Assembly (NCBI RefSeq): GCF_013363975.1 | Contig: NZ_JABWGN010000012.1 | Span: 217,423-281,422, forward strand | Direction: 5' to 3' | Length of the DNA stretch: 64,000 nucleotides | Source of the DNA: Nonomuraea montanisoli | GTDB taxonomy: Bacteria > Actinomycetota > Actinomycetes > Streptosporangiales > Streptosporangiaceae | Position numbers and translations under genes: made by a program | The notes under the pieces: model-generated | What the model was told of the DNA's origin: nothing | Seen by the model: only the letters and a program-made list of their open reading frames with translations | Databases searched by the model: none | Shown here: piece by piece, positions 50,739-58,166 of the stretch | How positions within the stretch are numbered: position 1 is the stretch's first letter | Layout: every line of letters begins with the position of its first letter

Positions 50739-50830
50739 GCTTTTCTCCCCATGTCGGCGCGTCCTCGCGCGGACCGCGTCTCGTGGTACGACGCTAGGGA
50801 TCGGGACCGTCCGTCCGGTATCGGACGAAT

Positions 50831-50870
50831 GTCTGGTGCGCCCCCCGGCTGTCTGGTGCGCCCCCCGGCG
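50831..50870. repeat. 20-bp tandem duplication upstream of the LAL regulator
   Basis: GTCTGGTGCGCCCCCCGGCT (50831-50850) is followed immediately by a copy differing only in the last base (50851-50870). It lies 30 bases upstream of the regulator start and just upstream of TACATT (50892-50897). Could be a doubled regulatory site or a simple slippage product. Confidence 0.75.
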
Positions 50871-50903
50871 GCCCGGCCAAGCCCGGGACGCTACATTCTG
50901 ATG

Positions 50904-53603
50904 ATGCTGGTGGGGCGGGAGCGGGAACAGGCGGAGATCGCGGCGCTCGTCGCGCGGGCCGCGGCCGGCCGCAGCGGCAGCCTGATCCTGCGCGGCGAGC
51001 CCGGCATCGGCAAGTCCGCGCTCCTCGAGCACGCCGCCCGCTCGGCGCGGGACGTGCGGCCGCTGCGCGGCACCGGCATCGAGACCGAGGCCGAGCTGCC
51101 GTTCGCGGCGCTCCACCTGCTGCTGCGCCCGGCCCTCGACCGGATCGGCCGGCTTCCGGCGCCGCAGGCCAGGGCGCTGGAGGGCGCCTTCGGCCTCGCC
51201 GCCGCGCCCGAGGACCGCTTCCTCATCGGCCTGGCCGCCCTGTCGCTGCTCACCGAGCTGGCCGAGGACGGCCCGCTGCTCTGCCTCATCGACGACGCCC
51301 AGTGGATGGACCGGCCGTCGGCCGAGGCGCTGCTGTTCGCGGCCCGGCGGCTGCACTCGGAGGGGATCGCGCTGCTGTTCGCGGCCCGGGAGGCCTTCCC
51401 CGCGCACGGGCTCCCGGAGCTGCGGCTCGAAGGTCTCGACCGGCAGGCCGCCGGCGATCTGCTGCGCGAGCGCACGCCCGGCCTGGGCCCCGCCGTACGC
51501 GACAGGATCCTCGCCGCGAGCGGCGGCAACCCGCTCGCCCTCATCGAGCTGCCCCGGATGTCGGATGCGTCGCAGCACACGCAGGAAGGGCTGCCGCTGC
51601 CGCGCCGGATCCAGGAGGCCTACGAGGCGCGGATCGCCGTCCTGCCTCCCGGCACCCAGACGATGCTGCTGGTCGCCGCCCTGGACGACGCCGGGGACCT
51701 CGACGTCGTCCTGCGCGCGGCCGGGACGCTGGAGCTCGACGCCGCCGCCCTGGGCCCGGCCGAGCGCGCCGGTTTCGTCTCCGCCGCCGGCGGGCGCCTG
51801 ACCTTCGGCCACCCGCTGATGCGTACGGCGGCGGCGCGGCGGGCGGCCTACGACGAGCGCCTGGCCGCGCACCGCGCCCTGGCCGCGGCGCTCGACGACG
51901 AGCAGGACGCCGACCGCCGCGCCTGGCACCTGGCCGCCGCCGTGACCGGCCGCGACGAGCCGATCGCCGCCGCGCTCGAACAGGCGGCGGGCCGGGCCCG
52001 CGAACGCGCCGGCCACGCCGCCGCCGCCGCGGCCCTGGAGCGGGCGGCCCGGCTCACCCCCGGCCTGGCCGAACGCGCCCGCCGGCTGGCCCTGGCGGCC
52101 GAGGCCGCCGCCGACGCCGGCGACCTGGAGCACGCCCAGGTCCTGGCCGAGCAGGCGCGGCGGATCGGCGACGACCCGCTGACCGCCGCCCGGCTGGCGG
52201 GGCTGCGCGGCCGGATCGCGTTCGACCGCGGCGCGGTCCACGACGCCCACCGGATCCTGCTGGACGGCGCCGCCTCCATCGCGGAGCTGGACCACAAAGG
52301 CGCGGCGCTCCTCCTGCTCGACGCGGTGCGCAACGCCTGGTACCTCAGCGATCCGGCGGCCGTCGCCGAGTCCGCGGCCCGGCTGGCGGCGCTGCCGCTG
52401 ACGCCGCAGGACGGGCTCGACGGGTTCGTGGGGGCGGCCCGCGCGATGGCCGACTTCCTGGCCGGCGACCTGGACCGGGCGCTGCCGCCGTTCCGCGAGC
52501 TCATCGCCGTGGCCGCGGCCATCCCCTCCGGCCTGGCCGCCCTGCGGATCAGCATCTGCTCGCTGGCCGGGATCTCGGGCGACTTCGACAACGGGCTGGC
52601 CATCGCCCACTCGGTGATCGAGGAGTGCCGCGCCGGCGGCGTCATCGGGCTGCTGCCGCTCGGCCAGGCGGTGCTGGCGATCCATCAGATGTACCTCGGG
52701 CGTTTCCGCGACGCCGTCACGACCGCGACCGAGGGCCGCCGCCTGGCCGGCGACATCGGCCAGACGCACCGCATCGCGCACTTCGAGAGCGTCATGGCCA
52801 TGGTGGCCGCCGTCGAGGGCCGCGAACAGGACTGCCGTGAGCTGGCCGAGCGTACGATCGCGCACGTCAGCACCCATCCGGTGGCGACGATCGTCGGCTG
52901 GGCCGAGTGGGCGCTCGGGCTGCTGGATCTCGGGCAGGGCCGCTTCGAGCTCGCGCTGGAACGCTTCGAGGCCGCCGCCCGCGGGCCGCTGCGGCACCAG
53001 ATCATGCCCTTCTACTTCGCTCCCGACCAGATCGAGGCCGCCGTACGGCTGGGCCTGCCCGACCGCGCCGCGCAGCCGCTGGCCCGCTTCGCGTCCTGGG
53101 CGACGGCGGCCGGCCATCCGTGGGCGCGGGCCGTCCTGCACCGCTGCCGCGCCCTGCTGGCCCCCGACGACGAAGCCGAAGGGCACTGGGAGCGGGCCGC
53201 GCGAGCGCACGCCGAGGCGAACCGGCCGTTCGAACGGGCCCGCACCGACCTGCTCCACGGCGAGTGGCTGCGCCGCGCCCGCCGCAAGAGCGAGTCGCGG
53301 ACCCGGCTGCGCGCGGCGCTGGAGACCTTCGAACGCGCCGGCGCCAACCCGTGGGCCGAGCGGGCGCGCGCCGAGCTGCGCGCGGCGGGTGAGACGGTGA
53401 CGCGCGGCGCCCCGGACCTGGCCGCCTCGCTCTCACCGCAGGAGCTGCAGGTGGTACGCCTGGCCGCCACGGGGATCACCAACCGGGAGATCGCCGCCCA
53501 GCTGTTCCTCAGCCCCAAGACCGTCAGCCACCACCTCTATCGCGCCTTCCCCAAGCTCGGCGTCACCACCCGCACCGAACTCGCCCACCTCGACCTGGGC
53601 TGA
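50904..53603 (+). CDS. LAL-type LuxR family transcriptional regulator
   Basis: A large 899-residue regulator of the LAL (MalT-like) group. N-terminal AAA ATPase with Walker A GEPGIGKSAL (about residue 30) and Walker B LLCLIDDAQWMD, a long helical TPR-like middle region (residues 300-810) and a C-terminal LuxR HTH (LSPQELQVVRLAATGITNREIAAQLFLSPKTVSHHLYRAFPKLGV). TACATT ends 6 bases before ATG 50904, so this start is preferred over ATG 50901. LAL proteins often control secondary metabolite or carbon-use genes. Divergent from the peptide/membrane/hydrolase operon, which may be its target. Confidence 0.93.
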   Translation: MLVGREREQAEIAALVARAAAGRSGSLILRGEPGIGKSALLEHAARSARDVRPLRGTGIETEAELPFAALHLLLRPALDRIGRLPAPQARALEGAFGLAAAPEDRFLIGLAALSLLTELAEDGPLLCLIDDAQWMDRPSAEALLFAARRLHSEGIALLFAAREAFPAHGLPELRLEGLDRQAAGDLLRERTPGLGPAVRDRILAASGGNPLALIELPRMSDASQHTQEGLPLPRRIQEAYEARIAVLPPGTQTMLLVAALDDAGDLDVVLRAAGTLELDAAALGPAERAGFVSAAGGRLTFGHPLMRTAAARRAAYDERLAAHRALAAALDDEQDADRRAWHLAAAVTGRDEPIAAALEQAAGRARERAGHAAAAAALERAARLTPGLAERARRLALAAEAAADAGDLEHAQVLAEQARRIGDDPLTAARLAGLRGRIAFDRGAVHDAHRILLDGAASIAELDHKGAALLLLDAVRNAWYLSDPAAVAESAARLAALPLTPQDGLDGFVGAARAMADFLAGDLDRALPPFRELIAVAAAIPSGLAALRISICSLAGISGDFDNGLAIAHSVIEECRAGGVIGLLPLGQAVLAIHQMYLGRFRDAVTTATEGRRLAGDIGQTHRIAHFESVMAMVAAVEGREQDCRELAERTIAHVSTHPVATIVGWAEWALGLLDLGQGRFELALERFEAAARGPLRHQIMPFYFAPDQIEAAVRLGLPDRAAQPLARFASWATAAGHPWARAVLHRCRALLAPDDEAEGHWERAARAHAEANRPFERARTDLLHGEWLRRARRKSESRTRLRAALETFERAGANPWAERARAELRAAGETVTRGAPDLAASLSPQELQVVRLAATGITNREIAAQLFLSPKTVSHHLYRAFPKLGVTTRTELAHLDLG

Positions 53604-53710
53604 CGCGCCGTCCTCCGCCGCGACGTGCCACCTCAGGCACCGCGCACCCGCGCTGGACGTGAGCGGGACCCGTTGTGATACCTTCGGCGGCGCCGTGCAA
53701 CCGCATCGAA

Positions 53711-53778
53711 CCGGAGGAGGTGAGACCGATCAACGCTGTGACAGGTCGGGGCTCCCTCCCACGCATGGCCTAGGGAGC
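53711..53778 (+). promoter_or_regulatory. Structured leader with short coding frame upstream of the hydrolase
   Basis: GGAGGAGG (53713-53720) is followed by a 17-codon frame (GTG 53720 to TAG 53771) whose stop lies in the 3' arm of a perfect 7-bp hairpin GCTCCCT/AGGGAGC (53751-53757, 53772-53778). The best-spaced start codon position, 8 bases after the purine run, is ATC (53729), not ATG. The hydrolase ATG follows 37 bases after the hairpin. The layout resembles a translation-coupled leader or attenuator; unproven. Confidence 0.4.
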
Positions 53779-53814
53779 GCCCGCGCAAGGCATCCCGAAA
53801 GGCTTGAAACGCGC

Positions 53815-54531
53815 ATGCGCTTCACCACCCTGACGTCGACCGACGGCGTCACCGAACGATCCTTCACCCTCGGCGAGATCCCCGGCGTGCTGTGGACGCC
53901 GGACGACGCCGAACCCCGCGCCCTGGTCCTGCTCGGACACGGCGGCGGACAGCACAAGCAGGCCCCCGGCGTGGTGGCCCGTGCCGTCCGGCTGGCGGCC
54001 GAGTGCGGGTTCGCGGCGGCCGCCATCGACGCCCCCGCCCACGGCGGCCGCCCCAGGAGCGCCGAACACGACCGGATCATCACCGAGATGCGGGCCCGCA
54101 TGGCCGGCGCGGGCGACCCGATCCCGCTGCTGGCCGAGCTCCACACGCTGCTGGCCGCCCAGACCGTCCCGGAATGGCGCTCGGTCCTGGACGCGCTCGG
54201 CGATCTCGGCCCGGTGGGGTACTGGGGCGTGTCGCTGGGCTGCGCTCTCGGCATCCCGCTGGTCGCCGCCGAGCCACGCATCCGCGCGGCCGTGCTGGGG
54301 CTGAGCGGGACGTCGCTGGCTTCGGCCGAGGCCGCCTCCCGGGTCACCGTACCCGTGCGGTTCCTGATGCAGTGGGACGACGAGCGGGTTCCGCGCGAGG
54401 ACGCCCTCGCCCTGTTCGACGCCCTGGCCTCGGGCGAGAAGACGCTGCACGCCAACCCCGGCAAGCACGAGGACGTGCCGGCCTTCGAGGCCGACGACGC
54501 GGTGCGCTTCCTCGCCCGCCGGCTGGGCTGA
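53815..54531 (+). CDS. Dienelactone hydrolase-like alpha/beta hydrolase
   Basis: A 238-residue alpha/beta hydrolase. Seen: LVLLGHGGGQHKQAPG (oxyanion HGGG), AAIDAPAHGGRPR, nucleophile elbow GVSLGC (Ser), FLMQWDDERVPRED (acid) and PGKHEDVP (His). It resembles dienelactone-hydrolase/prolyl-oligopeptidase-like small hydrolases. No signal peptide. ATG at 53815 sits in a GCGCATGCGC palindrome and lacks a Shine-Dalgarno; the long structured leader upstream may matter for its translation. Confidence 0.82.
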   Translation: MRFTTLTSTDGVTERSFTLGEIPGVLWTPDDAEPRALVLLGHGGGQHKQAPGVVARAVRLAAECGFAAAAIDAPAHGGRPRSAEHDRIITEMRARMAGAGDPIPLLAELHTLLAAQTVPEWRSVLDALGDLGPVGYWGVSLGCALGIPLVAAEPRIRAAVLGLSGTSLASAEAASRVTVPVRFLMQWDDERVPREDALALFDALASGEKTLHANPGKHEDVPAFEADDAVRFLARRLG

Positions 54532-54607
54532 CCCCGTCGCCTGCCGTGCGTGACGCGCCGGCCGGGACCCGTTCCCGACCGGCGCGTCCGCCCCGCCCCC
54601 GCGGGTG

Positions 54608-55336
54608 TCAGCCGTCCAGCAGGCCCGCGGGGACGACGCTCTCGTGCCGATCCCGCCTGCTGTGCATGTCCCACAGGATGTCGGCCAGCTCGGCGGGGTC
54701 GGCGGCGGCCATGTCGGGCACGGGTTCGCCCTGGGCGCGGCGACGCTCGTAGTCGGCCTCGAAGGGGGTGCCGACGATGCGGGCGCCGATGTAGAGCGCG
54801 CCGACGTGGACGCCCCTGCCGGCGACCTCGGCCGCCAGCGACTGGAGGTAGTTGCGCTGCGCGGCCAGGACCGTGGGCCAGCCGCTCATGTTCGGCCGGC
54901 CCCGTACGGCGGCGGCCCCCTGGGCGCTGAGGATGGCGCCGTCTCCCCGCTCGACCATGGCGGGCAGGAACTCCCGGACCAGGGCCAGGAGCGTGTCCAT
55001 CGTGATCGGCAGGCGTTCCCGGAGCAGCTCGGGGGTGAGGTCCACGGCGGGCACGAACATCGGGCCCGCGGGCACCGGGCCGTAGTAGAAGGCCGTGGGG
55101 TCGCCGACGCTCGCGCGGATCCGCTCGGCGAGCGCCGGGACGTCGCCGGTCCGGGCGAGGTCGGCGGTGACCACGTGCGCGGTGACGCCGCCGGCCGCCA
55201 GCTCCCGGGCGAGCGCGTCCAAAGGCTCCTGGCGGCGGGCGACCAGGACGACCTCGTACCCCTCCCTGCCGTATCGGCGGGCGACGGCCTGGCCGACTCC
55301 GGGACCGGTTCCGAACACTGCGATGGATTTCGTCAT
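54608..55336 (-). CDS. SDR family oxidoreductase
   Basis: A 242-residue classical-like SDR. Seen: NAD(P) motif FGTGPGVGQAVARRYG (TGxxxGxG variant with GTGPGVG), and LVARRQE suggesting NADP preference. The usual catalytic YxxxK is not evident: the corresponding region reads AQRNYLQSLAAEV, so it belongs to the divergent SDR group with unclear activity. ATG at 55336. Divergent from an AraC-type regulator with 82 bases between starts. Confidence 0.82.
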   Translation of the reverse strand: MTKSIAVFGTGPGVGQAVARRYGREGYEVVLVARRQEPLDALARELAAGGVTAHVVTADLARTGDVPALAERIRASVGDPTAFYYGPVPAGPMFVPAVDLTPELLRERLPITMDTLLALVREFLPAMVERGDGAILSAQGAAAVRGRPNMSGWPTVLAAQRNYLQSLAAEVAGRGVHVGALYIGARIVGTPFEADYERRRAQGEPVPDMAAADPAELADILWDMHSRRDRHESVVPAGLLDG

Positions 55337-55418
55337 GCCGCCCAGCCAACCCCACCGGCCCTCAGACGATCCATGGGAGAAAGTCTGAAATACCTTTGTG
55401 GTCGTCTACGCTGATCGG

Positions 55419-56555
55419 GTGGACGTGCTCACAGACCTCCTGCATCGGGCTCGCGCGCAGAACGCCCTGGTCAGGCGGCTGATCCGGCGGCCGCCGTGGG
55501 GCATGGCCTACGCCGACGCGCCGCCGCTCACGGTCGCGGCCACGCTCGGCGGCCATGCCTGGATCCGGGTCGCGGGCGGCGTTCCGACGCGCCTGGCCGC
55601 GGGTGACATCGCCCTCGTCACCGCCCCCGGGGGGTACACGATCGCCGACGATGCGGCGACCGCGCCGGAGTTCGTGATCCGGGACGGGCGCAAGTACCTC
55701 CCGACGGGCGCACCGGCGCCGGCCCACCCGATGCCGGCGCCCCGCACGTACGGCGCCGACATGTCGCAGGCCGACGCAGCGGAGGCCGGCGCAGCGGAGG
55801 CCGGCGCAGCGGGGGGCGACGCGGCGGGGGCCGGCAGGTCCGGGGCGGGCCTGCCGGGGGTCACCGTCATGCTCCGCGGCGCGTACGAGCTGCGCGGCGA
55901 CGTGGCCGCCCGCCTGCTGGAGCTGCTTCCGCCGCTGGCGGTCGTCCCCGCCGGTCCGCGTACCCGTACCGCGCTCGAACTGCTGTCCGCCGAGGCCGCC
56001 CGCGACGAGCCGGGCCAGGACGCGGTCCTCGCCCGGCTCCTGGACCTGGTCCTCGTGATCGCGCTGCGGGCCTGGTGCACCAGGCCGGAGGCGACGCCGC
56101 CCGCCTGGTACCGGGCGCTGGGCGACCCGTCGATCGGCGAGGCGCTGCGGCTGCTGCACGACGATCCCGCCCACCGCTGGACGGTCGCCTCACTGGCCGC
56201 CGAGGTCGGCATGTCCCGCGCCGCCTTCGCCCGGCGCTTCACCGCCCTGGTCGGCCGGCCGCCGCTGGGCTATCTCACTGACTGGCGCATGACCCTGGCC
56301 GCCGACCTGCTCCGCGACACCCGCCACAGCGTCGCCACCGTGGCCCGCCGGGTCGGCTACCAGGATCCGTTCGCCTTCAGCGTGGCCTTCAGGCGCGCCC
56401 GCGGACGCACGCCCTCGGCCTGGCGCGTCCCCGCCTCCGAAGCCTCAACGCTCGCGATCAATCCGCCCGCGGGCGCGGCGCCGGCCGGCAGTCGAGAGGC
56501 CGGCAGTCGAGAGGCCGGCAGTCGAGATAGGCGTCCAGGGCGGCCGCGCCCGTGA
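55419..56555 (+). CDS. AraC family regulator with cupin-type sensor domain
   Basis: A 378-residue AraC regulator: an N-terminal Cupin_6-type sensor (WGMAYADAPPLTVAATLGGHAWIRV) and C-terminal double HTH (VASLAAEVGMSRAAFARRFTALVGRPPLGYLTDWRM and VATVARRVGYQDPFAFSVAFRRARG). GTG 55419 is chosen since TACGCT (55407-55412) ends 6 bases before it and homology starts here. The sensor holds an Ala/Gly repeat insert (about residues 115-135) and the C-terminus ends in a repeated GSREA tail that overlaps the convergent MerR gene. Divergent SDR is the likely target. Confidence 0.9.
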   Translation: MDVLTDLLHRARAQNALVRRLIRRPPWGMAYADAPPLTVAATLGGHAWIRVAGGVPTRLAAGDIALVTAPGGYTIADDAATAPEFVIRDGRKYLPTGAPAPAHPMPAPRTYGADMSQADAAEAGAAEAGAAGGDAAGAGRSGAGLPGVTVMLRGAYELRGDVAARLLELLPPLAVVPAGPRTRTALELLSAEAARDEPGQDAVLARLLDLVLVIALRAWCTRPEATPPAWYRALGDPSIGEALRLLHDDPAHRWTVASLAAEVGMSRAAFARRFTALVGRPPLGYLTDWRMTLAADLLRDTRHSVATVARRVGYQDPFAFSVAFRRARGRTPSAWRVPASEASTLAINPPAGAAPAGSREAGSREAGSRDRRPGRPRP

Positions 56556-57201
56556 GCATGGCGCGGCCCCTGGCCGAGAGCCGCTCGCCCCACTCGCGCA
56601 GCGTCGACTCCAGCGGCGCCACCCCGCCGGCCGCGCGGACCTGGCCGATCAGCGGAGCGATCTGCTCCAGCAGGTAGCCGCCGCGCCTGAGCTGGTGGGC
56701 CAGCCGGACGTCGCGGACGTCGGCCGCGCCGTAGACCCGGTAGCCCGTCTGCGGATCGCGGCGCGGCCGGACCAGCCCGGCGCGCTCCCACTTGCGCAGC
56801 GTGGCCGGGCGGATGCCGAGCCTGCGGGCCAGGGGGCCGATGAAGGTGTCGCCGCGTTCCTGCGGCACGGGCGCGTGCTCGCCCAGGGAGTCGCGCAGCG
56901 CGGCCTCGACGGCCTGCAGGGTGCGGCGGTCGTCGAGGAGCTGGGCGTGGCTGGCGTCGATGAGCCGCAGCGCGTCGTCGGTGGCGCCCCGGTTGACCGC
57001 CTGCATGATCGACGTCGCCGTCTGGTGGCCGTGCCCGGCCACCAGGGCGAGGAACGCGCGCAGGGCCTGCGCGTGCAGCGGGGTGTAGGTGCGGTAGCCG
57101 TGGACGGTGCGTTCGGCGGCCGGCAGGATGCCGGCGTCCTCGTAGTTCCTGACCGCCTGGGTGGACAGGCCGTGCTCGCGCGCCAGGTCCACCGGTCTCA
57201 T
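56458..57201 (-). CDS. TioE-like double-MerR transcriptional regulator
   Basis: A 247-residue protein with two MerR-type HTH modules: residues 1-60 (PVDLAREHGLSTQAVRNYEDAGILPAAERTVHGYRTY) and about 120-180 (IGPLARRLGIRPATLRKWERAGLVRPRRDPQTGYRVY). This layout matches the TioE family of actinomycete regulators. ATG at 57201. The C-terminal tail contains three LDCRP repeats produced by a 15-bp DNA repeat, and the last 98 bases overlap the end of the AraC gene on the opposite strand. It may control the neighbouring SDR at 57.3 kb. Confidence 0.88.
   Translation of the reverse strand: MRPVDLAREHGLSTQAVRNYEDAGILPAAERTVHGYRTYTPLHAQALRAFLALVAGHGHQTATSIMQAVNRGATDDALRLIDASHAQLLDDRRTLQAVEAALRDSLGEHAPVPQERGDTFIGPLARRLGIRPATLRKWERAGLVRPRRDPQTGYRVYGAADVRDVRLAHQLRRGGYLLEQIAPLIGQVRAAGGVAPLESTLREWGERLSARGRAMLTGAAALDAYLDCRPLDCRPLDCRPAPRPRAD
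56483..56527. repeat. Three perfect 15-bp repeats in a tail-to-tail gene overlap
   Basis: GGCCGGCAGTCGAGA occurs three times without mismatch at 56483-56497, 56498-56512 and 56513-56527. It is coding on both strands: AGSRE units at the AraC C-terminus and LDCRP units at the TioE-like C-terminus. Being a multiple of three, each duplication lengthens both proteins by five residues. Confidence 0.95.
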
Positions 57202-57283
57202 GGTGAGGCTCCCACCGGGCGGAAGAGGAGGTTCACCGGCCGAAGTCTACGCCGCCGTCCCCCGCGACCCCCACTGTGCGGAG

Positions 57284-58075
57284 TCAGGCGACGCCGAGGG
57301 CCTCGGCGGCGTCGTCCCACAGCCGGCGCGCGAGGGCGGTGTCGAGGGCCGGCGGCCGCAACGGGACCTGCTTCGACTCCTCGAAGTACCGGCCCGTCCC
57401 CTGCGCCGCCAGCAGGTCCGCCACGGGCGGGGCCGCGTGCTCGGCGGGCTTCCACGTCCGCTTGACCAGCTTCAGGACCAGCCCGAGGGCCCCGCCGCGG
57501 TCGCCGAGCCCGGTGCGCAGCACCCCGGGGTGCACCGCGTCGATCGTCACCCCGGCGGCCCGCCACCGCTCGGCGAACAGCGGGAGCATCAGCAGGTTGG
57601 CCAGCTTGGTGGCGGCGTAGGTCTTCATGGGGTGGAAGTCCTCGCCCGTCGGGGTCCGCGCGGGGTCGACCTTTCCCGTCACGTACAGGCCCGCGCTGAT
57701 CTGCACGACCCGGCGCAGCCGGTCCTCCAGCAGGTGGTTGAGCTGGAACGGCGCGAGATGGTTGGTGAAGAACGCCTGCTCGAAGCCGTCCTCGTTGAGC
57801 ACGCGGCGGCTGGGCCACAGCGCCGCGTTGTGGACGAGCACGTCGATGCCGGGGACCGCCGCGGCGATCTCCTCGGCGGCGTGCCGCGTCGTGCGGACGC
57901 ACGCCAGGTCCGCGACGACGAGCCGCGCCCCGATCTCGCGCGCCGCGGCCGTGCCCTCCTCGGCTCGCCGGGCCACGATCGTCACCCGATGCCCCCGCCG
58001 GACGGCCTCCGCCGCCACCGCCCGCCCGATGCCGCGGTTCCCGCCCGTCACGACCACGCTCAGCGACTCGCTCAT
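57284..58075 (-). CDS. SDR family NAD(P)-dependent oxidoreductase
   Basis: A 263-residue classical SDR of the retinol-dehydrogenase-like type. Seen: TGGNRGIG cofactor motif, HNAA (NNAG equivalent), catalytic Ser in VVQISAGLY, and YAATK catalytic Tyr/Lys. ATG at 58075. Divergent from an FAD monooxygenase; a 20-bp perfect inverted repeat lies between, so both are probably repressed together by the TetR gene at 59.5 kb. Substrate unknown. Confidence 0.9.
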   Translation of the reverse strand: MSESLSVVVTGGNRGIGRAVAAEAVRRGHRVTIVARRAEEGTAAAREIGARLVVADLACVRTTRHAAEEIAAAVPGIDVLVHNAALWPSRRVLNEDGFEQAFFTNHLAPFQLNHLLEDRLRRVVQISAGLYVTGKVDPARTPTGEDFHPMKTYAATKLANLLMLPLFAERWRAAGVTIDAVHPGVLRTGLGDRGGALGLVLKLVKRTWKPAEHAAPPVADLLAAQGTGRYFEESKQVPLRPPALDTALARRLWDDAAEALGVA

Positions 58076-58084
58076 GCCCGGAGT

Positions 58085-58134
58085 CTAACCGACGAACTGA
58101 CCAACAGAACTGTTTTGGTCAGTTCGTCGGTTAG
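58085..58134. promoter_or_regulatory. Perfect 20-bp inverted repeat, putative TetR operator
   Basis: CTAACCGACGAACTGACCAA (58085-58104) and its exact reverse complement (58115-58134) are separated by 10 bases, which themselves contain AACAG-AA-CTGTT. It fills the divergent promoter between the SDR and the FAD monooxygenase. Two nested TetR half-site pairs could fit. Likely reader: the TetR protein encoded downstream at 59461. Confidence 0.75.
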
Positions 58135-58166
58135 GGTGGCGGCTGACCTCACGGAAAGGGAACGCC

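Noticed and set aside
50637..53258. 873-codon minus-strand frame opposite the LAL regulator.
   Set aside because: Antisense shadow of the regulator gene. Only its last 34 codons, which start with their own ribosome binding site, were kept as the small membrane peptide.
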